DNA of 64,000 nt from Psychrosphaera ytuae (GTDB lineage Bacteria > Pseudomonadota > Gammaproteobacteria > Enterobacterales > Alteromonadaceae). The stretch's first letter is position 1, and each line of letters opens with the position of its first letter. Of this stretch, positions 1 to 7,992 are shown piece after piece. The stretch lies in NCBI RefSeq assembly GCF_017638545.1, contig NZ_CP072110.1, positions 1,054,001 to 1,118,000 on the forward strand. Direction: 5' to 3'. The position numbers and the translations under genes were made by a program. The notes beneath the pieces were generated by a model. It searched no databases, had not been told where the DNA came from, and worked only from the letters and a program-made list of their open reading frames with translations.

Positions 1-872
1 ATCTTCCCATCAAAAGCTTCGAACTCATTCGAATTCCAGTACGATTCAAATGTATTTAATGATCTTTCTATGATGTGAGGGATCTCTTGTGAAGTGATCT
101 TCAAGTTCCACTCTAAACCACTGGTTAATGCAGAGTGCGATAGGTTGGACGATCCTATATAGCCAGTATTAAATCCTGTATTTCTAACAAATAGATAGCT
201 CTTGGCATGCAACCTTTCTCTTTGTGTGTTGTAGCTAAGTTTTACTTCTGTGTTTGGTAACGACGCTAAGAACTCGACAGCCTTAGCATCTGTGGCCCCC
301 ATGTACGAGGTTGTGATTATCTTTAACTTTCTTCCACTTCGAGTAAATTCTTCTAGTTCCTTTCTAAAGATCCTAATGCCTGCCCACTTGATAAATGACA
401 CTAACCAATAAATTCGGTCGGATGAAAGGATCTCTCTTTTTAATTCACTTTCTAATGACAAACCAGCATTACTGCCGCAAAACAATTCGCTTTGGGTAAG
501 GCCGGTTAGAGGAAATATGTCTTCAACATACTTTTTAAGGTCAGCGGCAACAGGATTTTCAATTTCATACAATGCAGTCAGTATTTTCCCTTGACCTTCA
601 AGCAGGTTTTCATCGAAAAAATCATCACCTTGAAGTTTATCTTTGAGCCATAAAATCAGTTGATTAGACAGGTCTATTTGTCGCTGCAGTTGATCATCTC
701 CACCAGGTATGGAGTTAATTGTGTGTTCAACAACTCTGTTCAAAAATTTTGACAACCAAACAGCGGCTTCGTCTTTACCTAATTCTCTCTCACCAATATA
801 AAACCTGTCTTTATCCAATCGACTAGATATTAGGTTTGTAATCAGTTGCTCGTATATACCAGTGTGATTCAT
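1..872 (-). CDS. PLD-like nuclease domain protein, N-terminal part of a probable DEAD/DEAH helicase (partial)
   Basis: The reading frame opens with ATG at 872 and stays open to the window edge, so only about 290 codons are visible and the C-terminus is missing. Near the cut end the translation has the phospholipase D-like pattern HAKSYLF followed by GSSNLSHSAL, an HKD-type nuclease signature. From family knowledge, this N-terminal domain (with residues such as GLEWN after it) is typical of large restriction/defence-type helicases that carry PLD, DEAD helicase and DUF3427 parts; the helicase part is not in view and is inferred. It starts 20 bases after the NERD gene stop on the same strand, so the two are probably co-transcribed. 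Likely accessory DNA. Confidence 0.7.
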   Translation of the reverse strand, partial: MNHTGIYEQLITNLISSRLDKDRFYIGERELGKDEAAVWLSKFLNRVVEHTINSIPGGDDQLQRQIDLSNQLILWLKDKLQGDDFFDENLLEGQGKILTALYEIENPVAADLKKYVEDIFPLTGLTQSELFCGSNAGLSLESELKREILSSDRIYWLVSFIKWAGIRIFRKELEEFTRSGRKLKIITTSYMGATDAKAVEFLASLPNTEVKLSYNTQRERLHAKSYLFVRNTGFNTGYIGSSNLSHSALTSGLEWNLKITSQEIPHIIERSLNTFESYWNSNEFEAFDGK

Positions 873-892
873 AAAACGTCCAAATTGCTCCG

Positions 893-1831
893 TTATCTGG
901 CTTCCATGACAATTTGCTGACTGGAGCAATCTAAACAAACTAACGTATATTGTGTGGCCTTTTTACTGACTTTTGTATTCTGTGAATTACAAGTTGAACA
1001 ACTTAATTTCATTGATGTATTTGTCCCACACTTTTGGCATTTTACGTAATACCCGTATCGTCCTGAGTTTGGTACCAACAACTCGTCTTCTCCGCACTGC
1101 TTACACGAAATAATAGGCTTTTCAGTTGCTGTTTGGTCATTGTTATTTGGTTGTGAGCTGGCGATAGGTAATTGTGCCAAATCAGATTCTAGTAAAAAAC
1201 TACAGATAGAGTTTAAGTCCTCTTCTGAAAAATCAGGTCTAGTATCAATCTTTAATGCTTGAATGACCTTTGAGTCAAAGCGCGGTAAATTCATAGTTTT
1301 TGTCACCGCATCCACCACAAACTCAGACTTTACGACCCGGCCTGAAATGTTTTTTGGTATGTTGCTTCTGTCGATAATTGCAGTACTGGATACAACGCAA
1401 AGCTGATGCCACTCTCTCCCGCCAAAACTTTGCTGCACCAAATTAAACAGAAACTTGGGTAATATTTTATGTTTGTTCTGGTTTAGCATTTCGCGCAGTA
1501 GCTTCTCCTGGAGTTCCAGTTGCTTTATTGGGCTGGGGATCCCTTTCCAGCTATTCCTTACGCTTCTGGTCCATTCGCCTTGTGCGTTTACAGTGACTTC
1601 ACCCTCAATACTTTTCGATTCAAGTAAAATAAAGCCGAAGGGATAAATTATAAGATGATCTATTTGCGCGGTTTCTTCATTAAATGAAAACTTGAAGTCA
1701 TGTAGGACAAAAACTAAGGGGTGGTCTTTAAATGCTCTTCGAAGATAAAATGCGACATCAAGTTCTTGCTTTTGTCCAGCTCTAACCCTCGGGTCTCTTG
1801 CCGCTATTTGTATCTTTTCCTTGATAATCAT
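893..1831 (-). CDS. NERD domain protein with C-terminal zinc ribbons
   Basis: The N-terminal half matches the nuclease-related domain (NERD): a DHLIIYPFGFILLESK core with the acidic and lysine residues expected of a nuclease-like fold, then a tryptophan-containing GEWTRSVRNSWKGIPSP stretch. The C-terminal 75 residues carry CxxC pairs (CKQCGE, CQKCG, CSTC, CLDC), like topoisomerase-type zinc ribbons, suggesting nucleic acid binding. The start at ATG 1831 is chosen (312 aa); a TTG at 1861 would add ten residues but has no ribosome site. It precedes the PLD-helicase gene, so the pair may act together in DNA processing or defence; the exact job is unknown. Confidence 0.75.
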   Translation of the reverse strand: MIIKEKIQIAARDPRVRAGQKQELDVAFYLRRAFKDHPLVFVLHDFKFSFNEETAQIDHLIIYPFGFILLESKSIEGEVTVNAQGEWTRSVRNSWKGIPSPIKQLELQEKLLREMLNQNKHKILPKFLFNLVQQSFGGREWHQLCVVSSTAIIDRSNIPKNISGRVVKSEFVVDAVTKTMNLPRFDSKVIQALKIDTRPDFSEEDLNSICSFLLESDLAQLPIASSQPNNNDQTATEKPIISCKQCGEDELLVPNSGRYGYYVKCQKCGTNTSMKLSCSTCNSQNTKVSKKATQYTLVCLDCSSQQIVMEAR

Positions 1832-1861
1832 ACAACATCCAATATTCTGATTTGTCGGCAA

Positions 1862-2247
1862 AATGTATCAAATTGATGAATATAGTAAACACTAAAATGG
1901 ATTTGATAACCAATTAGTATTAATACAGACCTCAGAGCTCTAGAAACTTTTTACTACCAAATGCACGTGACAGTAGGCTTTTAATTCTAATAAATGATGA
2001 ATCAGGCACACTGCAAGTATTTTGTGGCGTAGGCTTCTTGTATTTTGCCAAAAGACTTTAAAAAAATTAAAACAAATGTTAATGCTCCTTTTTGTAGGCA
2101 CGATTTGAGAAATTTAATTTGTATCTCACAAAAACAAAAAAGCTCTGAATATTAAATTTCAGAGCTTTTTTATTATGAGCTTTTGACCCCTCTATGACCC
2201 CCAACGTTTGGAGGTTAATAAAAGCCAATAAATTCAAAGGGTTTAGA
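1862..2247. other. Intergenic stretch between accessory genes and ybaB
   Basis: No credible gene is seen. It contains the terminator at 2135-2171 and two TGACCCC copies 11 bases apart (2184-2190 and 2195-2201). I searched the strand after ybaB for the start of recR, the usual next gene, and found no remnant. This is the likely junction between core chromosome and accessory DNA, but no clear attachment-site duplication is visible within the window. Confidence 0.5.
2135..2171 (-). terminator. Rho-independent terminator after ybaB
   Basis: An inverted repeat with arms AAGCTCTGAA and TTTCAGAGCTT is flanked by A and T runs, so on the minus strand it ends in a T tract. It lies about 80 bases past the ybaB stop and probably closes the apt-dnaX-ybaB transcription unit. 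The symmetric A/T flanks would also let it work on the plus strand. Confidence 0.75.
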
Positions 2248-2574
2248 TTAAAACGGCATCTTCATGCCCGGAGGCATGCCCATACCACCCGTTAGCTTAG
2301 CCATTTGCTCTTTGTTCATTTCTTCTACACGACGAACAGCATCGTTAACCGCTGCTGCTAGCAAGTCTTCGATCATATCTTTGTCGTCTTCCATCAAAGA
2401 GTCGTCTAGCTCTACACGCTTAACATTATGGCTACCTAGCATAGTCACTTTAACTAGACCTGCGCCAGCTTCACCTGTGACTTCCATCTTTGCTAGTTCT
2501 TCTTGTGCCTTTTGCATTTTTTCTTGCATTTGCTGGGCTTGCTTCATTAGGTTGCCCATTCCGCCTTTAAACAT
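2248..2574 (-). CDS. ybaB: YbaB/EbfC family nucleoid-associated protein
   Basis: A 108-residue protein with the family features: N-terminal MGNLMKQAQQMQEKMQKAQEELA helix, the conserved core GLVKVTMLGSHNVKRVELDDSL, and a C-terminal Gly/Met/Pro-rich tail. Family members are small dimeric DNA-binding proteins of the nucleoid. The ATG at 2574 follows a good ribosome site (GAGAGGAAACG). It lies 73 bases downstream of dnaX on the same strand, the E. coli order apt-dnaX-ybaB. In E. coli recR follows; here it does not. Confidence 0.95.
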   Translation of the reverse strand: MFKGGMGNLMKQAQQMQEKMQKAQEELAKMEVTGEAGAGLVKVTMLGSHNVKRVELDDSLMEDDKDMIEDLLAAAVNDAVRRVEEMNKEQMAKLTGGMGMPPGMKMPF

Positions 2575-2647
2575 ATTCGTTTCCTCTCAAGTTTGACCGT
2601 TGGAATATACGGTCCATTTTCCTCAAAACAAGGTTTTAAGGTCATAT

Positions 2648-4804
2648 TTATAATGGTTTAATCGACTCGTCGATTACTTTTGCATCAAATTCGTTAAGTA
2701 ACATGAGCACCGTTGGATCTTGCTGAATCGATTGTTCTGCTCTCTCTTGACGGTTCATGTTGATGTTTTGTTGAATGTCCGCAGGTGCCATTGTTGTCAC
2801 TGCGTTTTTGTTAATAATAAACTCAGACGCTGGCGCGAGGCGTGATACAACATCGGTTAAATCGGCTTCAGAACGCTCATTGAGCAAATGAGCAAATTCC
2901 TCACGAACAATAAGCTCTATTCTATCACCATCAATTTTAACTTCACTGTTTAAAGCTAACTGTCGACCTAAGCCCATTAACCCTGACTGCTCTATCATGG
3001 CAGCCCATTTATCAACCTGGTGGGCATAACGTACTTGCTCTGATTCAACGGGCAATAGCTCTACGTCTTCCACAGCCTCTTGCTGAGTCTCTTCTGGCTC
3101 GTTATCAATTTGCGACTGCTCTGCTTGTGCGTGGCTTTGAGATTGGACATTAGCGTCCTCACCACCAGTTTGCGGACTGTTTATCGCTTGTTCAGAACTA
3201 ACCTGTGTAGTTTGACCTGTCTCACTGGCATTGAGGCTCATTCCTCTTGCTGCCAGAATGGCCAACACAGGATTGTCAGCATCAGATTCGTAAGCTGCCT
3301 GCGATGGCGCTACTGTTGAATTAGTCTCTTTAGCGGGCTGTTCGGGCTCTGTAACCGGCGCAGGTTGAAGTTGTTCATCATGGCTCAAATCAGGGTTAAA
3401 AACCGGTTCTTCATGCGCCGAGGATTCGATTTGCTGTGAATACGACTCGTACTCTGCATATTCAGCGGGAATATCAGTAGATTCTGTGTTCGAGGCTTCA
3501 GCCCCTACAATTGGCTGCTTCGCTGAGTCTAGTTCTGGTTCTGGTTCTGGAACTGAGTCTGAAACATGGTCTGATACCGTTTCTGTGATGACAGCTTCAG
3601 CCTCGTTTGATTTCTCTTCTGGGCCTAACTCTTGGCCAGATTCAACTTCTGGCTGAGGTGTTTCTGTCCGTGCTAAATCAAGGTTTTTTTTTTGCTGCTC
3701 GTCAGTTCGCAATTCAGGTGCAGCTGGAGAAAATGCCAACAACCTGAGGCAGGTCATTTCAAGACCAGCACTTGGGCTAACAGCGAAGGCCATTTCTTTT
3801 TTGCCTTGAATTAACAACTGATAAAAAACTTGTACTTGCTGTGCAGAAAGGTGACCAGCAAACTTTTTAATCATCACCTCATTAGCTTCACTAAGTTGTG
3901 CCGCTGCAGGCACTACTTGGCACATCGCAACTTGGTGAGTCAAGGTGATCAGGTCATCTAAAATTTTCAAAAAGTCAGGCTGTTGCTGTTGTAGCCGAGC
4001 GAACAATTCAACCAATTGGTCGCTGTCTTGGCTCACAATAGCCTGTAATATCTGAAGACTCCACGACTGGTCGACGGTACCTAACATCTGTTGGACGACA
4101 TCAAGCGTTACGTTTTGACCTGATTGAGCAATAGCCTGATCCGTCAAACTTAAGCCATCACGCATACTACCGCGTGCAAATTTGGCTAATAGCTCAATAG
4201 CTGGTTGCTCAAAAGGTATTTGCTCTGCGGTTAAGATGTGTTGCAGCTGGGCAGTAATTTGAGAAATGCTCAAAGCCTGAAGGTTAAACTGCAGACAGCG
4301 GGAAAGAATCGTAACTGGAAGCTTTTGTGGATCAGTTGTGGCAAACAAAAACTTAACGTGTTCTGGTGGCTCTTCAAGGGTTTTTAACAATGCGTTAAAA
4401 CTATGTCGAGACAACATGTGGACTTCGTCAATGAGATAGATTTTGTAGCGGCCACGAGTTGGCGCATATTGCACGTTATCTAAGATCTCTCTCGTGTCAC
4501 CAACTTTAGTTCGCGACGCCGCATCGATTTCAATTAGGTCAACAAACCGCCCAGCATCAACATCCAAACAAACTGAGCACGTACCGCAAGGCTCTGCAGA
4601 TATGCCAGTTTCGCAGTTTAGGCTCTTTGCAAAAATACGTGCGATGGTTGTTTTACCAACCCCTCTTGTGCCGGTAAATAAATAAGCATGGTGAGTGCGC
4701 TGATGGGTTAAGCCATTGATGATCGCCGATTTGACGTGGTCTTGGCCTACTAATTCAGCAAACTTTGTAGGGCGCCATTTCCTTGCTAATACTTGATAAC
4801 TCAT
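2648..4804 (-). CDS. dnaX: DNA polymerase III subunits tau and gamma
   Basis: The clamp-loader ATPase of the replicase. The N-terminus (MSYQVLARKWRPTKFAELVGQ) is diagnostic; Walker A is GTRGVGKTT near residue 45-53, a zinc site follows (CETG...CGTCSVC), then the DEVHMLS Walker B and the SRC arginine-finger motif. Domains I-III end near residue 370. Then comes a long acidic, glutamine- and serine-rich linker to about residue 600 and a C-terminal tau domain. At 718 aa it is longer than the 643 aa of E. coli, mostly in the linker. An A10 run at 3684-3693, exactly at the domain III/linker border, probably gives a short gamma form (see separate entry). Confidence 0.97.
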   Translation of the reverse strand: MSYQVLARKWRPTKFAELVGQDHVKSAIINGLTHQRTHHAYLFTGTRGVGKTTIARIFAKSLNCETGISAEPCGTCSVCLDVDAGRFVDLIEIDAASRTKVGDTREILDNVQYAPTRGRYKIYLIDEVHMLSRHSFNALLKTLEEPPEHVKFLFATTDPQKLPVTILSRCLQFNLQALSISQITAQLQHILTAEQIPFEQPAIELLAKFARGSMRDGLSLTDQAIAQSGQNVTLDVVQQMLGTVDQSWSLQILQAIVSQDSDQLVELFARLQQQQPDFLKILDDLITLTHQVAMCQVVPAAAQLSEANEVMIKKFAGHLSAQQVQVFYQLLIQGKKEMAFAVSPSAGLEMTCLRLLAFSPAAPELRTDEQQKKNLDLARTETPQPEVESGQELGPEEKSNEAEAVITETVSDHVSDSVPEPEPELDSAKQPIVGAEASNTESTDIPAEYAEYESYSQQIESSAHEEPVFNPDLSHDEQLQPAPVTEPEQPAKETNSTVAPSQAAYESDADNPVLAILAARGMSLNASETGQTTQVSSEQAINSPQTGGEDANVQSQSHAQAEQSQIDNEPEETQQEAVEDVELLPVESEQVRYAHQVDKWAAMIEQSGLMGLGRQLALNSEVKIDGDRIELIVREEFAHLLNERSEADLTDVVSRLAPASEFIINKNAVTTMAPADIQQNINMNRQERAEQSIQQDPTVLMLLNEFDAKVIDESIKPL
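3673..3693 (-). other. Candidate frameshift/slippage site in dnaX giving a gamma-length product
   Basis: The coding strand has ten consecutive A residues read as CAA AAA AAA AAC (codons 371-374), which includes the slippery heptamer A AAA AAC in the correct phase. A -1 shift, or one extra A from polymerase slippage, gives Lys-Pro then TGA (3678-3680), a 375-residue product. Loss of one A gives Thr-Leu-Ile then TAG (3673-3675). Both alternative frames therefore stop at once, as in E. coli (ribosomal shift) and Thermus (A-run slippage) dnaX. The function is inferred from position and frame, not shown. Confidence 0.65.
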
Positions 4805-4825
4805 GCTTTAAACGCCCTTTTCTAC

Positions 4826-5359
4826 TTATTCGCCATCAAACTCAGTTAAGCTATAACAGTTGATATCCAATTTATTTAAACGCTGTTCACCGCCCAAATC
4901 TGGCAGATTTACGACAAAACACGCATCATTAACTTCAGCACCAAGCTTGCGGATTAATAAAGTCGTTGCTTCAATCGTTCCACCGGTCGCTAACAAGTCA
5001 TCAACCATTAACACTTTGTCTTCTGCAGACAATGCATCTGTGTGAAGCTCAAGAATGTCTTCACCATACTCCAACTGATACGCCTGTGAGTAGACAGCTC
5101 TAGGTAATTTACCAGGTTTGCGAACGGGTACGAATGAAACGCCCAATTTGTAAGCCAATGGTGCACCAAAAATAAAACCTCGTGCCTCAGTTCCAACAAT
5201 CGCGGTAATACCAGAATTTTTGTATTTCTCGTAAAAAGCATCAATAGTTGCTGCAAAAGCCTCGGCGTTTTGCATTAAAGAGGTTACGTCACGAAATTGG
5301 ATTCCTGCTTTAGGGTAATCAGGGATCGTCTTTATGCTGTTTTTGATCAAATCCGACAT
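4826..5359 (-). CDS. apt: Adenine phosphoribosyltransferase
   Basis: Converts adenine and PRPP to AMP in purine salvage, in the cytoplasm. The 177-residue protein has the type I PRTase PRPP-binding loop VLMVDDLLATGGTIEATTLL, the upstream GTEARGFIFGAPLAYKLG flexible-loop region and the VPVRKPGKLP motif typical of Apt. It lies 21 bases before dnaX on the same strand, as in E. coli. Its length is close to the E. coli enzyme (183 aa). Confidence 0.97.
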   Translation of the reverse strand: MSDLIKNSIKTIPDYPKAGIQFRDVTSLMQNAEAFAATIDAFYEKYKNSGITAIVGTEARGFIFGAPLAYKLGVSFVPVRKPGKLPRAVYSQAYQLEYGEDILELHTDALSAEDKVLMVDDLLATGGTIEATTLLIRKLGAEVNDACFVVNLPDLGGEQRLNKLDINCYSLTEFDGE

Positions 5360-5449
5360 GTCGGTTTCCGGTGATTCAATTTAAGGAAAGTATGCCAGAA
5401 GCAATGGGATTGAAAAATACCTAAGCAGATAATTTTTATAAAATAGCCA

Positions 5450-6346
5450 TTAATTGCTAATTAAAACACCACGTTCAACAAAGTCAGGTAAAGCCTGTGT
5501 CAAAAAGTGTGTAGCTTGCTCACGCGTTAGCCCGACAGATGGAGTCTGTAAAAACTCAAGCATATCATTAAATGTCGCTAAATGATTTTGTAAGAAGTGT
5601 AATAAATGAACTGAGACTAAATCTATTAGTACAAACTGAGTGTCTCCCTGTTCCACCTTAGTACTAGTGAATTGCCAAGCTTGGTAAACCAGCAGCGAGG
5701 TCAAGCTTTCTGTGATGCCTTCGACATTACCAACCTTTATTGTCTGAACTGGGTGTTGATACGCTAACGGTAATGCCGAGTCAGCGAGCCTAACCCTTAT
5801 ATTATTTTGCATTAGCTCTCCCAGCCCCGAAGAGCAAACTCCTTGCTGTGGCTCTCGTGTCGAAACGTATAACTCGACCCATTCATAATGGGCAAGCTCA
5901 AGTAACCATGGGTAATTATGTAAATTTACAGCGTTGATCAGCGTTTGTGTTTGGTTATCCATGTTGGAGTAATCTGGTAAAACCTCAGCCCAACCACCAA
6001 AATTAGTTTGCCCTTCGACATCAATGGATGGTGCAGCATGAGACAACACAGGTAAAAGTGTCTCATTAAGGAAACCTAGGTATTGCTCTGCAATATCTTT
6101 AAAATAAGGAGAATGACACTCACTGTGAACTAAAAATGCTCTAACCCAGGCTTTCCAGACAGGCTCGGGGAGTACCGATTTTAAAACTGGGAATCCATTG
6201 GCACAAAACCCTTCAATATTATTAAAAAACAACTCTTGATAAACCTTGATCCGACGACCTTCTGACCCGCGTACTTGACCTGTCCTAATTTGTTTTACTA
6301 GGTCTTTTTGTTGTTTTTGGAATGTCGGCATTTTTTCAGTAGTCAT
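5450..6346 (-). CDS. hvfC: HvfC-like RiPP partner protein (DUF2063 / putative DNA-binding domain family)
   Basis: 298 residues. The N-terminal part (GRRIKVYQELFFNNIEGFCANGFPVLKSVL...AFLVHSECHSPYFKDIAEQYLGFL) has the hallmark of the DUF2063 family: an arginine-tyrosine start, an FP in the middle and the HSPYF region. The family name suggests DNA binding, but from work on hvf and related operons these proteins act as partners that deliver the precursor peptide to the MNIO enzyme. It follows hvfB by 34 bases. The ATG at 6346 has only a weak ribosome site, suggesting translational coupling. Apt follows after about 90 bases and seems unrelated. Confidence 0.85.
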   Translation of the reverse strand: MTTEKMPTFQKQQKDLVKQIRTGQVRGSEGRRIKVYQELFFNNIEGFCANGFPVLKSVLPEPVWKAWVRAFLVHSECHSPYFKDIAEQYLGFLNETLLPVLSHAAPSIDVEGQTNFGGWAEVLPDYSNMDNQTQTLINAVNLHNYPWLLELAHYEWVELYVSTREPQQGVCSSGLGELMQNNIRVRLADSALPLAYQHPVQTIKVGNVEGITESLTSLLVYQAWQFTSTKVEQGDTQFVLIDLVSVHLLHFLQNHLATFNDMLEFLQTPSVGLTREQATHFLTQALPDFVERGVLISN

Positions 6347-6380
6347 TGTTTTTATGAATGCGTTTTAATTAGATTGAAGG

Positions 6381-7280
6381 TTAACAGGCAAGCGCTTTTT
6401 GATGTAAAGCTTGAATCTTACTGATCTTTTCGAGCTCTATATTCAACTCAGCCATACTAGGAATATTAAAGTCTCTCTCTAGTAGAGTCGGAAAGGCTCC
6501 ATGCTTTTGGTAAGCATAATCTAATAAGTCCCAAACAGAGTCTTTTACTGGGCTGCCATGAGTATCTACTTTAAGGTCGTCAGCTTCGTCGTAGTGACCT
6601 GCAATATGCCCATAGACCACCCGCTCGGTAGGCATGGCATTGATAAACTCGCGGCTGTCGTATCCGTGATTGATGCTGTTGACATAGACATTATTTACGT
6701 CCAGCAACAACCTACAATCCGCTTCTTCAAGAACGGCTTTTGTAAACTCAATCTCAGACAGTTCGCTATTTTGTTGTAGATAATACGACACATTTTCTAC
6801 CGCAATTTGTCGTTCTAAAATATCTTGTACTTGCTTTATTCTATTAGCAACATACTTAACTGACTCTGAAGTAAATGGAATAGGCATTAAGTCATACATA
6901 TGACCACCGGCCGAGCAATAACTTAAATGCTCAGTGTAATGAGCAACATTAAACTGCTCTAAAAATACTTTTACCTGCTTAACAAAATCTACATCAAGTG
7001 GATCGGGACTTCCCAGCGATAATGACAGTCCGTGGGTTGACAGTGGGATCTGCTCAGAAATTTCTCTAAGGGGCCTCTGGTAAGGCGTATTCATCGGGAT
7101 CCAGTTTTCAGGTGCAACCTCGATAAAATCAACGCGACTACTTAAAATTTCATCATGCTTGGTGATCATTTCTCGTCTGTAACCCAACCCCACACCATCG
7201 ATTAGTCTTCCAGAGGTTATTTCACCACCTGCGGAGGTTGTTGAATTTAACGATGAATGTAAATGGATTGACTGAGTCAA
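6381..7280 (-). CDS. hvfB: HvfB-like multinuclear non-heme iron oxidative enzyme (MNIO, DUF692)
   Basis: 299 residues with a TIM-barrel DUF692 pattern: GVGLGYRREM near the N-terminus, then FIEVAPENW, STHGLSLSLG, YTEHLSYC, VENVSYY, LLLDVNNVYVN, GHIAGHY, VDTHGSPV and LLERDFNIP. The His, Glu, Asp and Asn residues in these motifs are the expected iron ligands. In Haemophilus the homologue turns cysteines of the HvfA EGKCG motifs into oxazolone/thioamide copper ligands; the adjacent HvfA here has exactly these motifs. A TTG start at 7280 is used because the GVGLGYR motif must lie inside the protein and there is no upstream ATG; an AAGGG sits nine bases before it. Confidence 0.9.
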   Translation of the reverse strand: MTQSIHLHSSLNSTTSAGGEITSGRLIDGVGLGYRREMITKHDEILSSRVDFIEVAPENWIPMNTPYQRPLREISEQIPLSTHGLSLSLGSPDPLDVDFVKQVKVFLEQFNVAHYTEHLSYCSAGGHMYDLMPIPFTSESVKYVANRIKQVQDILERQIAVENVSYYLQQNSELSEIEFTKAVLEEADCRLLLDVNNVYVNSINHGYDSREFINAMPTERVVYGHIAGHYDEADDLKVDTHGSPVKDSVWDLLDYAYQKHGAFPTLLERDFNIPSMAELNIELEKISKIQALHQKALAC

Positions 7281-7352
7281 ACTGCTATACCCTTGAAATT
7301 ACTATGATGAAAAGTGCTAAGAACCTTGCAGACTGTTCTTAACATAAAGGCA

Positions 7353-7385
7353 GTGACCAAATACAACTACTATTGATTTGGTCAC
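7353..7385 (-). promoter_or_regulatory. Hairpin between hvfA and hvfB
   Basis: Perfect 10-base arms GTGACCAAAT (7353-7362) and ATTTGGTCAC (7376-7385) around a 13-base loop, in the 130-base gap after the hvfA stop. There is no T tract, so it is less likely a full terminator than an mRNA 3'-end stabiliser or partial stop that would leave hvfA mRNA more abundant than hvfBC. This fits a precursor needed in excess over its enzyme; the role is inferred. Confidence 0.5.
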
Positions 7386-7410
7386 ATAATTTCAGATCAA
7401 AAAGCGACCG

Positions 7411-7992
7411 TTACTTTGCACTTCCGCATTTGCCTTCGCCGCACTTACCTTCTTTGGCTTTTTTGGCTTTTTCTTTGGCCTTGTCACTCATGTGGTTAGC
7501 ACCACATTTGCCTTCGCCGCACTTACCTTCGCCACATTTACCTTCTTTAGCTTTTTTGGCTTTTTCTTTGGCTTTGTCACTCATGTGGTTAGCACCACAT
7601 TTGCCTTCGCCGCACTTACCTTCGCCACATTTACCTTCTTTAGCTTTTTTGGCTTTTTCTTTGGCTTTGTCGCTCATGTGCTCAGCACCACACTTGCCTT
7701 CACCACATTTACCTTCTTTGGCTTTTTTGGCTTTTTCTTTGGCCTTGTCACTCATGTGTTCTGCACCACACTTACCTTCGCCACATTTACCTTCTTTGGC
7801 TTTTTTGGCTTTTTCTTTCGCGTGCTCAGCACCGCATTTACCTTCGCCGCACTTACCTTCCATCATTTCAACTTGGTACCCAGCCGAAAGAACGCTAGCT
7901 TGAAAACTTGCACCTTGTGCTGATGCTACTGTAGAAGTTGCTAAAGCAGCTAAACCTAAAGCCGCAATGGTTGCTTTTTTATTTGTGTTCAT
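7411..7992 (-). CDS. hvfA: HvfA-like RiPP precursor with 14 EGKCG motifs
   Basis: 193 residues from ATG 7992, chosen because AGGAAGG lies five bases before it; the upstream GTG at 7998 overlaps that site. An N-terminal signal peptide (hydrophobic ATIAALGLAALATSTV, likely cut after ASA) implies export. A short leader-like segment ending YQVEMM is followed by six blocks holding 2, 2, 2, 3, 3 and 2 EGKCG motifs. Blocks are joined by lysine/alanine-rich helical linkers (SDKAKEKAKKAK), with a histidine beside each linker. All 14 cysteines of the protein are in EGKCG. In Haemophilus such motifs are modified to oxazolone/thioamide copper ligands. hvfB and hvfC follow on the same strand. Confidence 0.9.
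   Translation of the reverse strand: MNTNKKATIAALGLAALATSTVASAQGASFQASVLSAGYQVEMMEGKCGEGKCGAEHAKEKAKKAKEGKCGEGKCGAEHMSDKAKEKAKKAKEGKCGEGKCGAEHMSDKAKEKAKKAKEGKCGEGKCGEGKCGANHMSDKAKEKAKKAKEGKCGEGKCGEGKCGANHMSDKAKEKAKKAKEGKCGEGKCGSAK
7423..7860 (-). repeat. In-frame tandem repeat array inside hvfA
   Basis: The array encodes units of 22, 26, 26, 31, 31 residues and a partial last unit. The two 93-base units (starting near 7501 and 7594 on the plus strand) are almost identical in DNA as well as protein, with the first difference only after some 80 bases. Such close DNA identity points to recent duplication and possible copy-number change by slipped pairing. All units keep the reading frame. Confidence 0.9.

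Noticed and set aside
2184..2201. Doubled TGACCCC as an integration attachment site
   Set aside because: Only a 7-base repeat, with no matching copy or integrase seen in the window.
3080..3319. Plus-strand open frame inside dnaX
   Set aside because: Antisense to the acidic dnaX linker; no ribosome site or recognisable protein.
7411..7870. Regular repeats resembling a CRISPR array
   Set aside because: Units are adjacent without unique spacers, keep one reading frame and encode the EGKCG motifs of hvfA.
7373..7903. Plus-strand open frames with repeated Pro-His-Leu or Phe-rich segments
   Set aside because: They are exact antisense shadows of the hvfA repeat; no ribosome site and no known fold.
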